A stretch of 64,000 nt of DNA, taken from contig NZ_CP029693.1 of assembly GCF_003228315.1 (NCBI RefSeq), positions 682,001 through 746,000 on the forward strand, in the 5' to 3' direction. The translations under genes were made by a program, and so were the position numbers. Source of the stretch: Pseudomonas putida. GTDB taxonomy: Bacteria > Pseudomonadota > Gammaproteobacteria > Pseudomonadales > Pseudomonadaceae. The notes beneath the pieces are model-generated. The model was not told the origin of the DNA and searched no databases. It worked only from the letters and a program-made list of their open reading frames with translations. Shown here one piece after another: positions 17,666 to 26,896 of this stretch (its first letter is position 1; the number at the start of each line of letters is the position of its first letter).

Positions 17666-18538
17666 ATGCACCTACGCAAAATTGCAGTTGGGCTGTCGGC
17701 CCTTGTTTTGCTCTCTTCCGGGGCGCAAGCCCGCAGTCTGCTGGACTTCATCAAGCCGCCCGCCCAGCATCAGGAACAAGGCTCGCGCTCGGGTTCGATC
17801 AGCCAGAGTGCGGCGCTGGATCTGTACTCCAGCAAACAGAAGCAGGCTTCGTTCGATGGCTGCGCCGAGCTGTTCCCTTCATCGAAGCCGCTGACCATGA
17901 CCACAGTTCCCGCGACCATGAAGCCTTTGGCCCTGTGTTCCGATAACTTTGCGGTGCTGTACTCGCAAACCAGCAAGACACCGCTGGTGGTGGTCGAGCG
18001 CCTCAGTGCAGCGCTGTTGCGTGATGCCAAGGGCGAGGAGCGTACCAACCAGTTCTATGCGGACCCACGCATCCCCAAGGGCGCGCGGGCCGAGTTGAGT
18101 GACTACCGCAGCCAGCAACCGGCGGTGGACCGTGGCCATCAATCCCCGGCGGCGGACGCGCCGAATCCCAATGCGATGGCTCAGTCCTTCGCGCTGTCGA
18201 ACATGGTCCCGCAAGATCCCACCAACAACCGCAAGATCTGGAGCAAGGTCGAGTCTGACGTGAGGAAGTTCGCCCAGCGCGCCGGGGGCGATGTCTATGT
18301 GTTTACCGGGCCGCTGTTCGACTCGGGCCACGGCACGGTCGGTGACAACAAGGTCTGGGTGCCTACGCGTCTGTACAAGCTGGTGTACGACGCATCGTCC
18401 AAACGTGCGTGGGCCTATGTGCTGCCGAACGCGGAAACCCGTATAGAAAAGCCGATGGATTACCAGACGTTCGTGAAGACGACCGGGCTGAACCTGCTGG
18501 GGAACCTGCCGGTGACGGGGTCCGTGGGACGCACCTGA
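17666..18538 (+). CDS. Exported DNA/RNA non-specific endonuclease
   Basis: The 290-residue protein has a signal peptide (MHLRKIAVGLSALVLLSSGA, cleavage near AQA/RSL). It carries the NUC-family active-site block DRGHQSPAAD (about 152-161) and the downstream metal-site region NMVPQDPTNNRKIW (about 176-189). The His in DRGH is the catalytic base and the Asn in NMVPQ/NN helps hold Mg. It should degrade extracellular nucleic acid for nutrients or defence. Confidence 0.92.
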   Translation: MHLRKIAVGLSALVLLSSGAQARSLLDFIKPPAQHQEQGSRSGSISQSAALDLYSSKQKQASFDGCAELFPSSKPLTMTTVPATMKPLALCSDNFAVLYSQTSKTPLVVVERLSAALLRDAKGEERTNQFYADPRIPKGARAELSDYRSQQPAVDRGHQSPAADAPNPNAMAQSFALSNMVPQDPTNNRKIWSKVESDVRKFAQRAGGDVYVFTGPLFDSGHGTVGDNKVWVPTRLYKLVYDASSKRAWAYVLPNAETRIEKPMDYQTFVKTTGLNLLGNLPVTGSVGRT

Positions 18539-18596
18539 TGGTTTGATGAGCTGTACCCCCAAGGCCGCATACGGTCCTTGGGGCGTGCACACAGTC

Positions 18597-19628
18597 TTAC
18601 CTTTGCGCCTTGCGCTGCTGTTTCACCCGGTACATCTCGCGATCCGCCAACTTGGTAGCCTCGTCGACACTCACGCTGCCAGGCATCACCGCCACCACAC
18701 CCACGCTCGCGCCGGCGTAGTCGATATCGTCCAGATCGTGACCCAGCTCATACCGCCCAATAGTCGCCTGGCTCAGGCGCTCCTGCAGCAGTTCGGCGGC
18801 ATGGGACATGTCCTTGGCCAGGCCATCCTCTGCCGATGGTGTACCCAGCGCGATCACGATGAACTCATCGCCCCCGGTACGCCCGATGACGTCGCTGGTT
18901 CTGAGGGCATGCTGCAGGTGATTGGCCACGCCACACAGAAACTGGTCTCCCGCCAGGTGGCCGTGGGTATCGTTGATGAGCTTGAAGCCATCCAGGTCAA
19001 TGACGCCAATCAGGATGAACTTGTTCTCGCGCTGGGCCAGGGCGAACAGGCGCGCGGCATCGTTGAGGATGGCGCGGCGGTTGGACAGGCCGGTGAGGGG
19101 GTCGGACAGGGCCAGGCGGGTCAACTCGGTATTCATGACCTGAAGCTTCTCTACCAGCCGCTCACGTTCCAGGGAGTAGCCCAGCAGGCCTGACATCAGC
19201 TTCAGCAATGGCTCCACTTCAACAGAACGGGTCACTCGATCGGAGCTTGCGGCGCACACCGTACCCAGCACTTCGCCGTCCTGGGATTTGATCGGGGCAC
19301 TCACATAGGTCTTGATACCCAGGGCCGCGGCGGCTTCCGAGTCGCTCCAGCACTCGGCCACGTTGTCCGAATACATGCGGTTCTCGTCCAGCGCCCGCTT
19401 GCACAAGGTGTCGGCCCAAGGCACGACGAGGCCTTCGGGGATGACCATGTCGCCCACGTTGCGGGCGAACTCGACACGCTGGATGCCTTCGTCGGTATCA
19501 ATGGTGGTCAGGTAGGTCGATTCCATGCCCGTGACCTGACTGAGCAGGGTCAACAACGGGCGGGTCAGTTGCTCAAGGGTTTGAGCCTTGGGGATAGTGT
19601 CGGAGAGCAGGGAAAGGATTTGATCCAT
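18597..19628 (-). CDS. GAF-GGDEF diguanylate cyclase
   Basis: The 343-residue protein has an N-terminal GAF-type sensor (about 25-160, with YLTTIDTDEGIQRVEFARN and KTYVSAPIKSQDGEVLG) and a GGDEF domain (about 175-335, DPLTGLSNRRAIL). The active-site loop reads GRTGGDEF, intact for making cyclic-di-GMP. There is no membrane segment, so it is a cytoplasmic enzyme. An RxxD inhibitory site is not obvious to me. Confidence 0.93.
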   Translation of the reverse strand: MDQILSLLSDTIPKAQTLEQLTRPLLTLLSQVTGMESTYLTTIDTDEGIQRVEFARNVGDMVIPEGLVVPWADTLCKRALDENRMYSDNVAECWSDSEAAAALGIKTYVSAPIKSQDGEVLGTVCAASSDRVTRSVEVEPLLKLMSGLLGYSLERERLVEKLQVMNTELTRLALSDPLTGLSNRRAILNDAARLFALAQRENKFILIGVIDLDGFKLINDTHGHLAGDQFLCGVANHLQHALRTSDVIGRTGGDEFIVIALGTPSAEDGLAKDMSHAAELLQERLSQATIGRYELGHDLDDIDYAGASVGVVAVMPGSVSVDEATKLADREMYRVKQQRKAQR

Positions 19629-19701
19629 CTTGGCGCGCCGGTAGCTGAAGGATTTATCGATTATCGACTTGCTGGAATATTACTTGAAAGCCCACACCCC
19701 T

Positions 19702-19805
19702 CTGTAGGAGCGAGCCTGCTCGCGATGGACGACAGAACACCGCGGGGTGTCAGGGCGCAAGCGTTATCGTTGACGACCATCGCGAGCAGGCTCGCTCTTA
19801 CAGGG
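19702..19805. repeat. REP doublet
   Basis: Inverted pair of the REP hairpin (CTGTAGGAGCGAGCCTGCTC ... GCAGGCTCGCTCTTACAG), between two minus-strand genes. Confidence 0.9.
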
Positions 19806-19812
19806 AGAGCCA

Positions 19813-20595
19813 TTACAGTGGAAACCAGCGGCGGTGGATATCGTTGAGCACGCCGTCGGCCTCGATGCGTCGATAGCCTTCGTCATACAGCTTGAGCGCC
19901 CGCAAGCCATCCGGATGTGTGACGCTGAAACCTATGGTCGAGTTCACCACGCCGCAATTGAAAGCGAAGCGCACGGTATTTTCCGTGCCCGATTGCCTGG
20001 CTTTCTGATTCCTGGCTTCGAGATCGTTACTCATGACCAATGCCGCCTGAAAACGCCGGGCGGCAAGTTTTTGCAGGCCTGTCGAATCCGAAAGGGAATT
20101 CTCGAACACCACCCCTGAGGCCTTGAGGGCCATGACCTGGTCCGAGTATTCAAAATCCCGGGTAATGCCAAGCACGGTCCCCGCAGGCAAGACACATTGT
20201 CCCTGCGCAGGCTTTGGCAAAGGCGCGTCGACCGGTTCAAACACATCGTTGCTGACGTTGAAGATCGGCCGCTCTGCCAGTTTGATCCTGCCTTCGAACC
20301 CCGGTTGCCAGCTCATGTTGAAGCACGCGGCGACCTGGCCGTTGAGCACCATGTACTTGCAGCGCGAATAAGGCACGACCCGCAGTTGCACCTGCACGTC
20401 CATCGCCTTGAAGGCGGCGACGACCACGTCATTGGCGTAGCCGGTGCCGTCACTTTTCGACCAGGGTGCGGCGGCGTCTTCGACCATGATCGTCAGCGTC
20501 TCCTGTGCGACGCTGGCGCTCGCGGCGAGCAGCTGGAGCGTGCATGCCAGAAGGGCGCAGGTGAGCCAGGTTCCTGGGTGAGTCTTCCTTAACAT
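19813..20595 (-). CDS. Periplasmic transporter-like solute-binding protein (SBP_bac_3)
   Basis: Start set at 20595, where a signal peptide begins (MLRKTHPGTWLTCALLACTL, cleavage near VAQ/ETL). The 260-residue protein has the family 3 layout (IMVEDAAAPWSKSDGTGYANDV, later TVLGITRDFEYSD). No permease or ATPase gene is adjacent, so it may be an orphan binding protein or a sensory one. Several such orphan proteins in Pseudomonas have unknown ligands. Confidence 0.85.
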   Translation of the reverse strand: MLRKTHPGTWLTCALLACTLQLLAASASVAQETLTIMVEDAAAPWSKSDGTGYANDVVVAAFKAMDVQVQLRVVPYSRCKYMVLNGQVAACFNMSWQPGFEGRIKLAERPIFNVSNDVFEPVDAPLPKPAQGQCVLPAGTVLGITRDFEYSDQVMALKASGVVFENSLSDSTGLQKLAARRFQAALVMSNDLEARNQKARQSGTENTVRFAFNCGVVNSTIGFSVTHPDGLRALKLYDEGYRRIEADGVLNDIHRRWFPL

Positions 20596-20698
20596 GCGGG
20601 CTTCATTGACCGTCGACTCAACCTTAACCGGATAGATACTTTGCGCACATTCTGAAGGCTTGAAATGGCTTGTAAAGCCCGGAGCAGGAAAACCTCCC

Positions 20699-21976
20699 TC
20701 ACTGCGCGCTGGCATCGGCTTCATGTTTGTCGGCGAACGTCATGAACACCTCCAGATCCAGCACCTGCAGATCGATTCGGGTGATAAAGGCAGAGAAGGC
20801 CAGATTGGCGGCCAGGCGCCGCAAATCCCGCGCCCAGTCGGGAACATGCACCGGCCCCTGAAGCCAGCCGGACTCGAAAAGAGGCGCCAGGCGTATCGTG
20901 TCGCCAAGGCTCAGGCGCCCGGCAAACAGACGCCCGACCAGTTCCGGTCGATTGTCGCGGATCGCAAGGCGCAGCAGGGTATGCACACCGAGCAAACCGG
21001 TCAGGTAGGCGGCGTCCTTGGTAAACGCCGAGCCGCCGCGCAAGTCCGCGCCGCGAAAAATCCGCTGGGTGGACCGGAAGGACTCCTCTTCTGACTGCCC
21101 CGCATCGAGGAAACCTTCAAACACCTGAATGAAATCGGCACCGTCCAGCGCCTGCTGGACCGCCAGCAAGCGCAGGGCCAGGCGACGCAAGCGGTTGATG
21201 TCCATGCTGCCGGTGAACAGCTCGGCCAGGGTGGCAATGCCTTCCTGTGTCGTGGTCGTGCGTGGTGCTCCCAGGGCAAGGCTTTTGAGCTTGGGCTGCA
21301 GCGCGCCGTTCTGAGCGGTGGCGACATGCACGAAGGCCTCGTGCTGGAGTAGCTGCTGCTTGTCCAGTTCCGAGTACAGGGCGCTGGCACGCAGGCGGAT
21401 ACGGCTGGACCCCGCAATCGCCTTGGCCGCCAGATTGGGGTCGAGCACCACCGAGATTTGCTCGGGGCCGAAGAAGCGGTCCAGTTCGGGCCGCATCCAG
21501 GCTGCGAAGTCTTCGGCCGGGATCTCGGCCGTGCTTGGCGGTATTTGCGCACCACCAAGCAGCGCGTCGGTGGTTTCGAGAAAGAAGCGCGCCGCGTCGA
21601 GCATGTTCACTTTCAGGCGTGGATAAGGAAAATCCGGGCGCCGATAGAGTGCCTGTGAATACTGGGTAAAGGCGGGTGTGCCTATGGCCCCGAGCATGCG
21701 GCCGGCCGTGGCATAACTCTGCGCCGTCACGGCAAGGAAGTTGCCGGCGGGATGGCCCTTGTCGCAACGACCCATGAAGGACTCCAGCGCGGCGATGTCG
21801 GCACTGTGCTCGCGCGGGCGCAGTTCGACGTCGGGCAGCCGTGCCTGGCCGCGACGCCAATGGTCCAGGAAGGTCTCCTCGACGCCGTCGGGCCAGGACA
21901 GGGCATCCAGCACGCGGATTTTTCGGGCGAGGGCGGGCAGGGCGGCATCGAGTTCGGATAACGAAGCGGCGCTCAT
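20699..21976 (-). CDS. DUF1704 / QEGLA-motif metalloprotease-like protein
   Basis: The 425-residue protein carries HEAFVH (an HExxxH zinc site) followed, about 30 residues later, by TTTQEGIATLAE, the QEGLA motif. These define DUF1704, called flavohemoglobin expression-modulating QEGLA-motif proteins in some databases and related to the tubulin carboxypeptidase MATCAP family. The QEG glutamate is the third metal ligand. Start is put at 21976, where the spacing to TTCAGGA is better than for ATG 21982. It has no signal peptide. Its bacterial substrate is unknown. Confidence 0.85.
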   Translation of the reverse strand: MSAASLSELDAALPALARKIRVLDALSWPDGVEETFLDHWRRGQARLPDVELRPREHSADIAALESFMGRCDKGHPAGNFLAVTAQSYATAGRMLGAIGTPAFTQYSQALYRRPDFPYPRLKVNMLDAARFFLETTDALLGGAQIPPSTAEIPAEDFAAWMRPELDRFFGPEQISVVLDPNLAAKAIAGSSRIRLRASALYSELDKQQLLQHEAFVHVATAQNGALQPKLKSLALGAPRTTTTQEGIATLAELFTGSMDINRLRRLALRLLAVQQALDGADFIQVFEGFLDAGQSEEESFRSTQRIFRGADLRGGSAFTKDAAYLTGLLGVHTLLRLAIRDNRPELVGRLFAGRLSLGDTIRLAPLFESGWLQGPVHVPDWARDLRRLAANLAFSAFITRIDLQVLDLEVFMTFADKHEADASAQ

Positions 21977-22090
21977 GGACATGTCCTGAAGAAGCATTTG
22001 CGGTAGAAACACGGATTCATCGCCATAGCGTAGTTGCTACCGGAATGTTCCGTGGCGTCGCCCGCGATCAAAAAAAGGACGTGATCCATC

Positions 22091-22987
22091 ATGAGCACAG
22101 CGGTACCGCCAGTGAGTGAAGCGACGGTCAATGAAGCAGGGCGGGCGAGGAGTACGCGAATCGGTATCGGGCTGTGCCTGATGTCCATGTTCGTGTTCGC
22201 CGCCCAGGACGGGATCACCAAGATACTGGTCAAGGACCTGCCGGTGGTGCAGCTGATCATGGTGCGCTACTGGTTCTTCCTGTTGTTCGCCCTGTGTTTC
22301 GTGCACGTCAAGGGCGGCCTGGGCAATGCCCTGAAAACCGGCCATCCCTGGTTGCAGATGAGCCGGTCGCTGATCGCGGTGTTCGACATCATGGTCTTCG
22401 GCCTGGCGCTGCGTTTTCTCGGGCTGGCCGAGACCCATGCGATCTACGCGATCTTCCCGTTGCTGACCATGGGGCTGGCGGCCCTGATGCTGCGTGAGTC
22501 GGTCAGTTCACGGCAATGCGTGGCCGGGGTGATCGGCTTTGCCGGCACGCTGATCATTCTCAAACCGGGCATGGGCGTCTTCAGCCTGACCTCGCTGATT
22601 CCGCTGGCGGGTGCGGTGATGTTCGCGTTTTTCAGCGTGCTGACTCGCAAGATCAGCCTGGTCGACAGCTTCGGCACCAACATGCTGTACATGGCCTTTT
22701 GGGGCGCGCTGGCCTCGACCCTGTTCGGCGTGCCGCAATGGGTGGCGCCGTCGCCGGTGGAAGCGGGCCTGCTGCTGGTGTTGTCAGTCAGCGGGGTGAT
22801 CGCCCAGCTGTTGCTGCTGCAGGCGTTGAAGTACGCGGCGGCGGTGACCCTGCAACCGTTCAACTATTCGCTGTTGCTGTTCGCGTCGATATTCGGCGTG
22901 ACGCTGTTTGGTGAGACGTTGCAGACGTCATTGGTGGTGGGGGCGCTGCTGGTGGTGCTGGGCGGGATGTACGCGTTCAAGCGCTAA
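22091..22987 (+). CDS. DMT-family (EamA) membrane transporter
   Basis: The 298-residue protein has about ten hydrophobic segments in two repeats (first about 25-165, second about 170-297), and the EamA marks QDGITKILVK in the first helix and a second-repeat start near LIPLAGAVMFAFFSVLTRK. Members export metabolites such as amino acids. No substrate clue comes from the neighbours. The downstream side is packed with REP sequences. Confidence 0.9.
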   Translation: MSTAVPPVSEATVNEAGRARSTRIGIGLCLMSMFVFAAQDGITKILVKDLPVVQLIMVRYWFFLLFALCFVHVKGGLGNALKTGHPWLQMSRSLIAVFDIMVFGLALRFLGLAETHAIYAIFPLLTMGLAALMLRESVSSRQCVAGVIGFAGTLIILKPGMGVFSLTSLIPLAGAVMFAFFSVLTRKISLVDSFGTNMLYMAFWGALASTLFGVPQWVAPSPVEAGLLLVLSVSGVIAQLLLLQALKYAAAVTLQPFNYSLLLFASIFGVTLFGETLQTSLVVGALLVVLGGMYAFKR

Positions 22988-22994
22988 CGATGCC

Positions 22995-23493
22995 CCCTGT
23001 AGGAGCGAGCCTGCTCGCGATGAGGCTGGCCCATCCAGCAACGTTGGCGCCTGACACCCCGCCATCGCGAGCAGGCTCGCTCCTACAGGTACAGCGGATG
23101 TACGCAAAATCCGCGTCAAAAACAGACCCACTGTGGGAGCGAGCCTGCTCGCGATAGGGCCGGCACATCCAACATCTCTGTCGCCTGACACTCCGCCATC
23201 GCGAGCAGGCTCGCTCCTACAGGTACAGCGGACGTATGCGAAATCCGCATCAAAAACAGACCCACTGTGGGAGCGAGCTTGCTCGCGATAGGGCCAGCAC
23301 ATCCAGCAACGTTGGCGCCTGACACCCCGCCATCGCGAGCAGGCTCGCTCCCACAGGTACAGCGGATGTACGCAAAATCCGCGTCAAAAACAGACCCACT
23401 GTAGGAGCGAGCCTGCTCGCGATAGGGCCGGCACATCCAACATCTCTGTCGCCTGACACTCCGCCATCGCGAGCAGGCTCGCTCCTACAGGTT
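22995..23493. repeat. Tandem array of four REP doublets (BIME-like)
   Basis: Four inverted REP pairs follow each other with a period of about 134 bases (left arms near 22997, 23131, 23264 and 23399). Inner spacers (about 35 bases, CATCCAACATCTCTGTCGCC or CATCCAGCAACGTTGGCGCC) alternate between two versions. Outer spacers (AGGTACAGCGGATGTACGCA with small changes) are near-identical, so the array grew by duplication of one unit, or of a pair of units. Confidence 0.92.
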
Positions 23494-23499
23494 CAGCAG

Positions 23500-24390
23500 T
23501 CACTGTTTCACCACTGCCTGCAGACACTCCACAAACCGCTGCGCCACCGGCGTGAGCAGCACGCCCTTACGCATGATGATGCTCATCTCAAGCGCCGGCT
23601 GTGCCTGCTCCAGCGGGATCTGCTGCAAGCCGAGGCCGGCAATGCTCTCGGCCAACTGCCGCGTGAACAACACCAGGGAATCCGTGCCGGTCACCAGGCC
23701 TAAAGCGATGGCAAAGGATGAGCAGTGGATGATCCGCCGTGGCAACGCCAGAGCGGCATGCTCGAACATCGCCTCCATCACGCTGTGCTGGAAACCGCCC
23801 GAGGGCACGGTGCTCAACCATTGCGCGTCAGCCAGTTCGGCGAGGTGGCGAGCCTTGGCCAGCGGATGTCCCGCCCGCGCCATCACCACAAAATCCGTCG
23901 AGAACAACGGCATGCTGATCAGGTCGTCCCCCAGCATGTCGGGCAGTACATGGGAGACGGCAAAGTCCAGCGAACCATCCCGCAGGTGCTGGGCCGCGAG
24001 GGGGAATTTGACTTCCATGAAGGTCATTTCGGCATCCGGAGCCGACTTCTGGAATTGCTCCAATGCTTTTGGCAGCAGGCTCAAGGCAATGGTCGACGTC
24101 GCGCTGACCCTGACCTTGCCGCGCAGGTTGTTCTTGATCTGATCGAGTTCTTCCCGCGCACGGCGCAGGTCTTCGAGTATCTGCTGGGCACGGGTTTGCA
24201 GGGCTATGCCGTATTCGGTCAGCTCGATGCCCTGTACGTTGCGGGTCATCAGGACCACGCCCAGATCGCTCTCCAGCTCCTGGACACTGCGGGTGACGGC
24301 GGGCTGTGTCAGGTTCAGGCAGCGGGCGGCGGCGCGCAGGCTCTTTTCTTCGGCGACGGTCACGAACACCTGGAGCTGATTAATTTTCAT
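23500..24390 (-). CDS. LysR-family transcriptional regulator
   Basis: The 296-residue protein has an N-terminal winged HTH (MKINQLQVFVTVAEEKSLRA, then LNLTQPAVTRSVQELE) and a periplasmic-binding-like effector domain (about 90-295). It is divergent from the M20 amidohydrolase gene, and an LTTR box (ATGAT-N11-ATCAT) lies between them. It therefore very likely controls the amidohydrolase and transporter genes. The effector is unknown; an N-acyl amino acid or histidine derivative would fit the neighbours. Confidence 0.94.
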   Translation of the reverse strand: MKINQLQVFVTVAEEKSLRAAARCLNLTQPAVTRSVQELESDLGVVLMTRNVQGIELTEYGIALQTRAQQILEDLRRAREELDQIKNNLRGKVRVSATSTIALSLLPKALEQFQKSAPDAEMTFMEVKFPLAAQHLRDGSLDFAVSHVLPDMLGDDLISMPLFSTDFVVMARAGHPLAKARHLAELADAQWLSTVPSGGFQHSVMEAMFEHAALALPRRIIHCSSFAIALGLVTGTDSLVLFTRQLAESIAGLGLQQIPLEQAQPALEMSIIMRKGVLLTPVAQRFVECLQAVVKQ

Positions 24391-24410
24391 GGCGTTCTCA
24401 TGCCTGCGTG

Positions 24411-24431
24411 ATGATAAAAAAAACTGATCAT
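24411..24431. promoter_or_regulatory. LysR-type T-N11-A box
   Basis: ATGAT and ATCAT arms are separated by exactly 11 bases, giving the LTTR T-N11-A geometry. It lies 20 bases from the LysR start and 111 bases before the amidohydrolase start. Confidence 0.6.
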
Positions 24432-24542
24432 ACTAAAAAAAATAGGATCTTTTCAGAGCACTCGGCAATCTCTACTGTGGCTTCACACCCCGCCCGGCGG
24501 CGGCTTACAACAAAGAGCACCCACAAAGAGAAGCCAAGCGAT

Positions 24543-25736
24543 ATGGACACTACCCGACGTTACTGCGAGGTCGCGGACCTCGCCGAATCGGCCCAAGAGC
24601 TACGCGCGATACGCCATCACCTGCACCAGCATCCCGAACTGGCCTACGAAGAACAGGCAACATCCGCCCTGGTGGCAAGGAAATTGGAGGAGTGGGGTTA
24701 TGCGGTGACCACCGCTGTCGGGCAAACCGGGGTGGTCGGCTCTCTGACTGTCGGTGACGGCCCGCGCAGCATCGGGATTCGCGCCGACATGGATGCCTTG
24801 CCGATTCTCGAGCAAACCGGCTTGCCCTACGCCAGCCAGCATCCCGGCAAGATGCATGCGTGCGGCCATGACGGTCACACCACTATGCTGCTGGGCGCCG
24901 CCCGTTACCTTTCGCAGACGCGCAATTTCTCCGGCACCGTGCATCTGTACTTTCAGCCGGCGGAGGAACACGGCATCAACAGCGGTGCGTTGAGCATGAT
25001 CAACGACGGCCTGTTCGAGCGCTTTCCCTGTGACGCGGTGTTCGGGTTGCACAACCATCCGGGCGCACCGGCTGGCACGATGTTGTTTCGCCGTGGTCCG
25101 CTGCAGGCGGCGGGCGATAACGTCTACATCACCATCAAGGGCAACGGTGGTCACGCGGCACGGCCACACCTGACGGTCGATCCGGTGGTGGTGGCCTCGA
25201 GCATCGTCATGGCCTTGCAAACCATCGTGGCGCGCAATGTCGACCCCACACACCCGGCGGTGGTGACGGTTGGCGTCTTGCAGGCTGGCACCGCCAATAA
25301 TGTCATTCCAGGCAGCGCCAGGCTCGAATTGAGCGTGCGCTCGTTCAGTGCCCAGGTACGTGACTTGCTCAAGGCGCGCATCACCGAACTGGTACAGCAG
25401 CAGGCCGCCAGTTATGGCGCCGAGGTCGAAATCGACTACCTCATGGGCTACCCGGTGGTGATCAACAGTGATCGCGAAACCGAATTCGCGATCGCGGTGG
25501 CGCAGGAACTGATCGGCCCCGACAAGGTGGTGCCACACACCGACCTGCTGATGGGCAGCGAAGACTTCGCCTACATGCTGCAGGCCCGCCCGGGTTGCTT
25601 CCTGCGCCTGGGCAATGGCGACGGTGAAGACGGCTGCATGGTCCACAACCCCGGCTATGACTTCAACGACAGCAACCTGCCGATCGGCGCCGCCTACTGG
25701 GCGCGTCTGGTCGAGCGTTACCTGGCGCAACCCTAG
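24543..25736 (+). CDS. M20-family amidohydrolase (hippurate hydrolase/aminoacylase type)
   Basis: Start at 24543 gives 397 residues beginning MDTTRRYCEV. Metal ligands and catalytic residues of the M20D family are visible: HACGHDGHT (about 102-110), the Glu pair in QPAEEHG, HNHPG, and the C-terminal MGSEDFAYML. The dimerisation domain is in the middle. It should hydrolyse an N-acyl amino acid in the cytoplasm. As the first gene before a His/Lys/Arg-type ABC transporter and hutU-hutH, an N-acyl-histidine-type substrate is a reasonable guess, not shown. Confidence 0.93.
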   Translation: MDTTRRYCEVADLAESAQELRAIRHHLHQHPELAYEEQATSALVARKLEEWGYAVTTAVGQTGVVGSLTVGDGPRSIGIRADMDALPILEQTGLPYASQHPGKMHACGHDGHTTMLLGAARYLSQTRNFSGTVHLYFQPAEEHGINSGALSMINDGLFERFPCDAVFGLHNHPGAPAGTMLFRRGPLQAAGDNVYITIKGNGGHAARPHLTVDPVVVASSIVMALQTIVARNVDPTHPAVVTVGVLQAGTANNVIPGSARLELSVRSFSAQVRDLLKARITELVQQQAASYGAEVEIDYLMGYPVVINSDRETEFAIAVAQELIGPDKVVPHTDLLMGSEDFAYMLQARPGCFLRLGNGDGEDGCMVHNPGYDFNDSNLPIGAAYWARLVERYLAQP

Positions 25737-25819
25737 TCGCGAATTTCCTCTCGGCCAGCCTCTCGCAAAGAGAACAACACGGCTGGCGACCTTTAATGAA
25801 CCTGTCTTCGGAGTTTCAT

Positions 25820-26593
25820 ATGAACAAACTCGTCCTTTCGCTCGCCCTTTTTCTGGCCGCCGGCGGCGCATACGCCAAGGACTGGACCGTTATCCGCTTC
25901 GGTGTCGACCCCAGCTACGCGCCATTCGAGTCGAAGGCGGCCGACGGTACGCTGGTGGGCTTTGACATCGACATCGGCAATGCCATCTGTGCCCAGCTCA
26001 AAGCCAAATGCGTATGGGTGGAAAGCCCCTGGGACAGCGTCATCCCGGGCCTGAAAGCGAAGAAGTTCGACGGCATTCTGTCGTCGATGAGCGTGACCGA
26101 AAAGCGCCTGAAGCAGATCGACTTCTCGGACAAGATCTACCACACCCCCTCCAGCCTGGTGGCGAAGAAGGGTACGGACATCCAGCCGGTGATCGAGTCG
26201 CTCAAGGGCCGGCGTATCGGCGTGGAGATGGGCTCGACCCAGGAAGCCTTCGCCAAGACTCATTGGGCGGCCAATGGTGTGACCGTCCTGTCCTACCAGA
26301 ATCAGGACCTGGTGTATCAGGACCTGCTGTCGGGGCGACTGGATGCCACTCTGCAGGACACGGTGCAAGCGGACATGAGCTTCCTGAAAAGCGAGCAGGG
26401 TCGTGACTTCGCGTTCGCCGGCGAGGCCGTGCACGACACCCAGACCCTGGGAATGGGTGCGTCCATCGGCTTACGCAAGGAAGACACCGATTTGAAGCAG
26501 GCCATCAACGAGGCCCTGGCCGAGATTCACCGCAACGGTACCTACGAAAAGATCCAGACCAAGTACTTCGACTTCGATATCAACAACGGGTAG
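25820..26593 (+). CDS. Periplasmic binding protein, HisJ/ArgT type
   Basis: Start at 25820, with GGAG about 8 bases before and a short signal peptide (MNKLVLSLALFLAAGGAYA, cut before KDW). The 257-residue protein has the family 3 fold, with GVDPSYAPFESKAADGTLVG and SSMSVTEKRLKQIDFSDK, and the Cys pair (AICAQLKAKC) typical of the basic amino-acid binders HisJ and ArgT. It should feed the two permeases and the ATPase encoded downstream. Confidence 0.92.
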   Translation: MNKLVLSLALFLAAGGAYAKDWTVIRFGVDPSYAPFESKAADGTLVGFDIDIGNAICAQLKAKCVWVESPWDSVIPGLKAKKFDGILSSMSVTEKRLKQIDFSDKIYHTPSSLVAKKGTDIQPVIESLKGRRIGVEMGSTQEAFAKTHWAANGVTVLSYQNQDLVYQDLLSGRLDATLQDTVQADMSFLKSEQGRDFAFAGEAVHDTQTLGMGASIGLRKEDTDLKQAINEALAEIHRNGTYEKIQTKYFDFDINNG

Positions 26594-26656
26594 CCGACTG
26601 GCGCATGGGTTCTGCGAGGGGAGGCGTATGGCACCTTCCGACCAAATGCTTATGCC

Positions 26657-26666
26657 TGTCTGTACA
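26657..26666. promoter_or_regulatory. Possible HutC-like half-palindrome TGTC-TG-TACA
   Basis: One mismatch from the TGTA-N2-TACA pattern found before hutU (29321). It lies in the gap before the permease genes, where a second promoter could be. Confidence 0.25.
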
Positions 26667-26812
26667 AGTAGAGATAGCTGCATTAGAGTCGGCCGCACAC
26701 CTCGACTCACGGGTCTGTCCGCGACCTTGTCCGAGGTGTGTGCATCTTGATCGGCTCCACGAACCATACCCGTGCGCCACAAGCGCTCATGTTGGTCTTC
26801 AGGAAAACAACA

Positions 26813-26896
26813 ATGAAAAAAACCTTTCTGACCCTTTCCGCTTCAGCTCCTTGCGTTTCTGCCTCCTGCATCAAGGAGGTGCTCCATGCTGGATAA
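26813..26896 (+). pseudogene. Leftover signal-peptide reading frame of a lost binding-protein gene
   Basis: A 27-codon frame with a good ribosome site (CAGGAAAACAACA before ATG) begins MKKTFLTLSASAPCVSASC and stops just after the permease start. It looks like the n- and h-region of a signal peptide that no longer leads into a mature protein. It may be the remnant of a deleted second binding-protein gene, or a leader peptide that couples ribosomes into the permease gene. Confidence 0.45.

Noticed and set aside
22995..23493. Regular repeats with spacers that could suggest a CRISPR array
   Set aside because: The repeats are inverted REP pairs with alternating, recurring spacers, and no cas genes are near.
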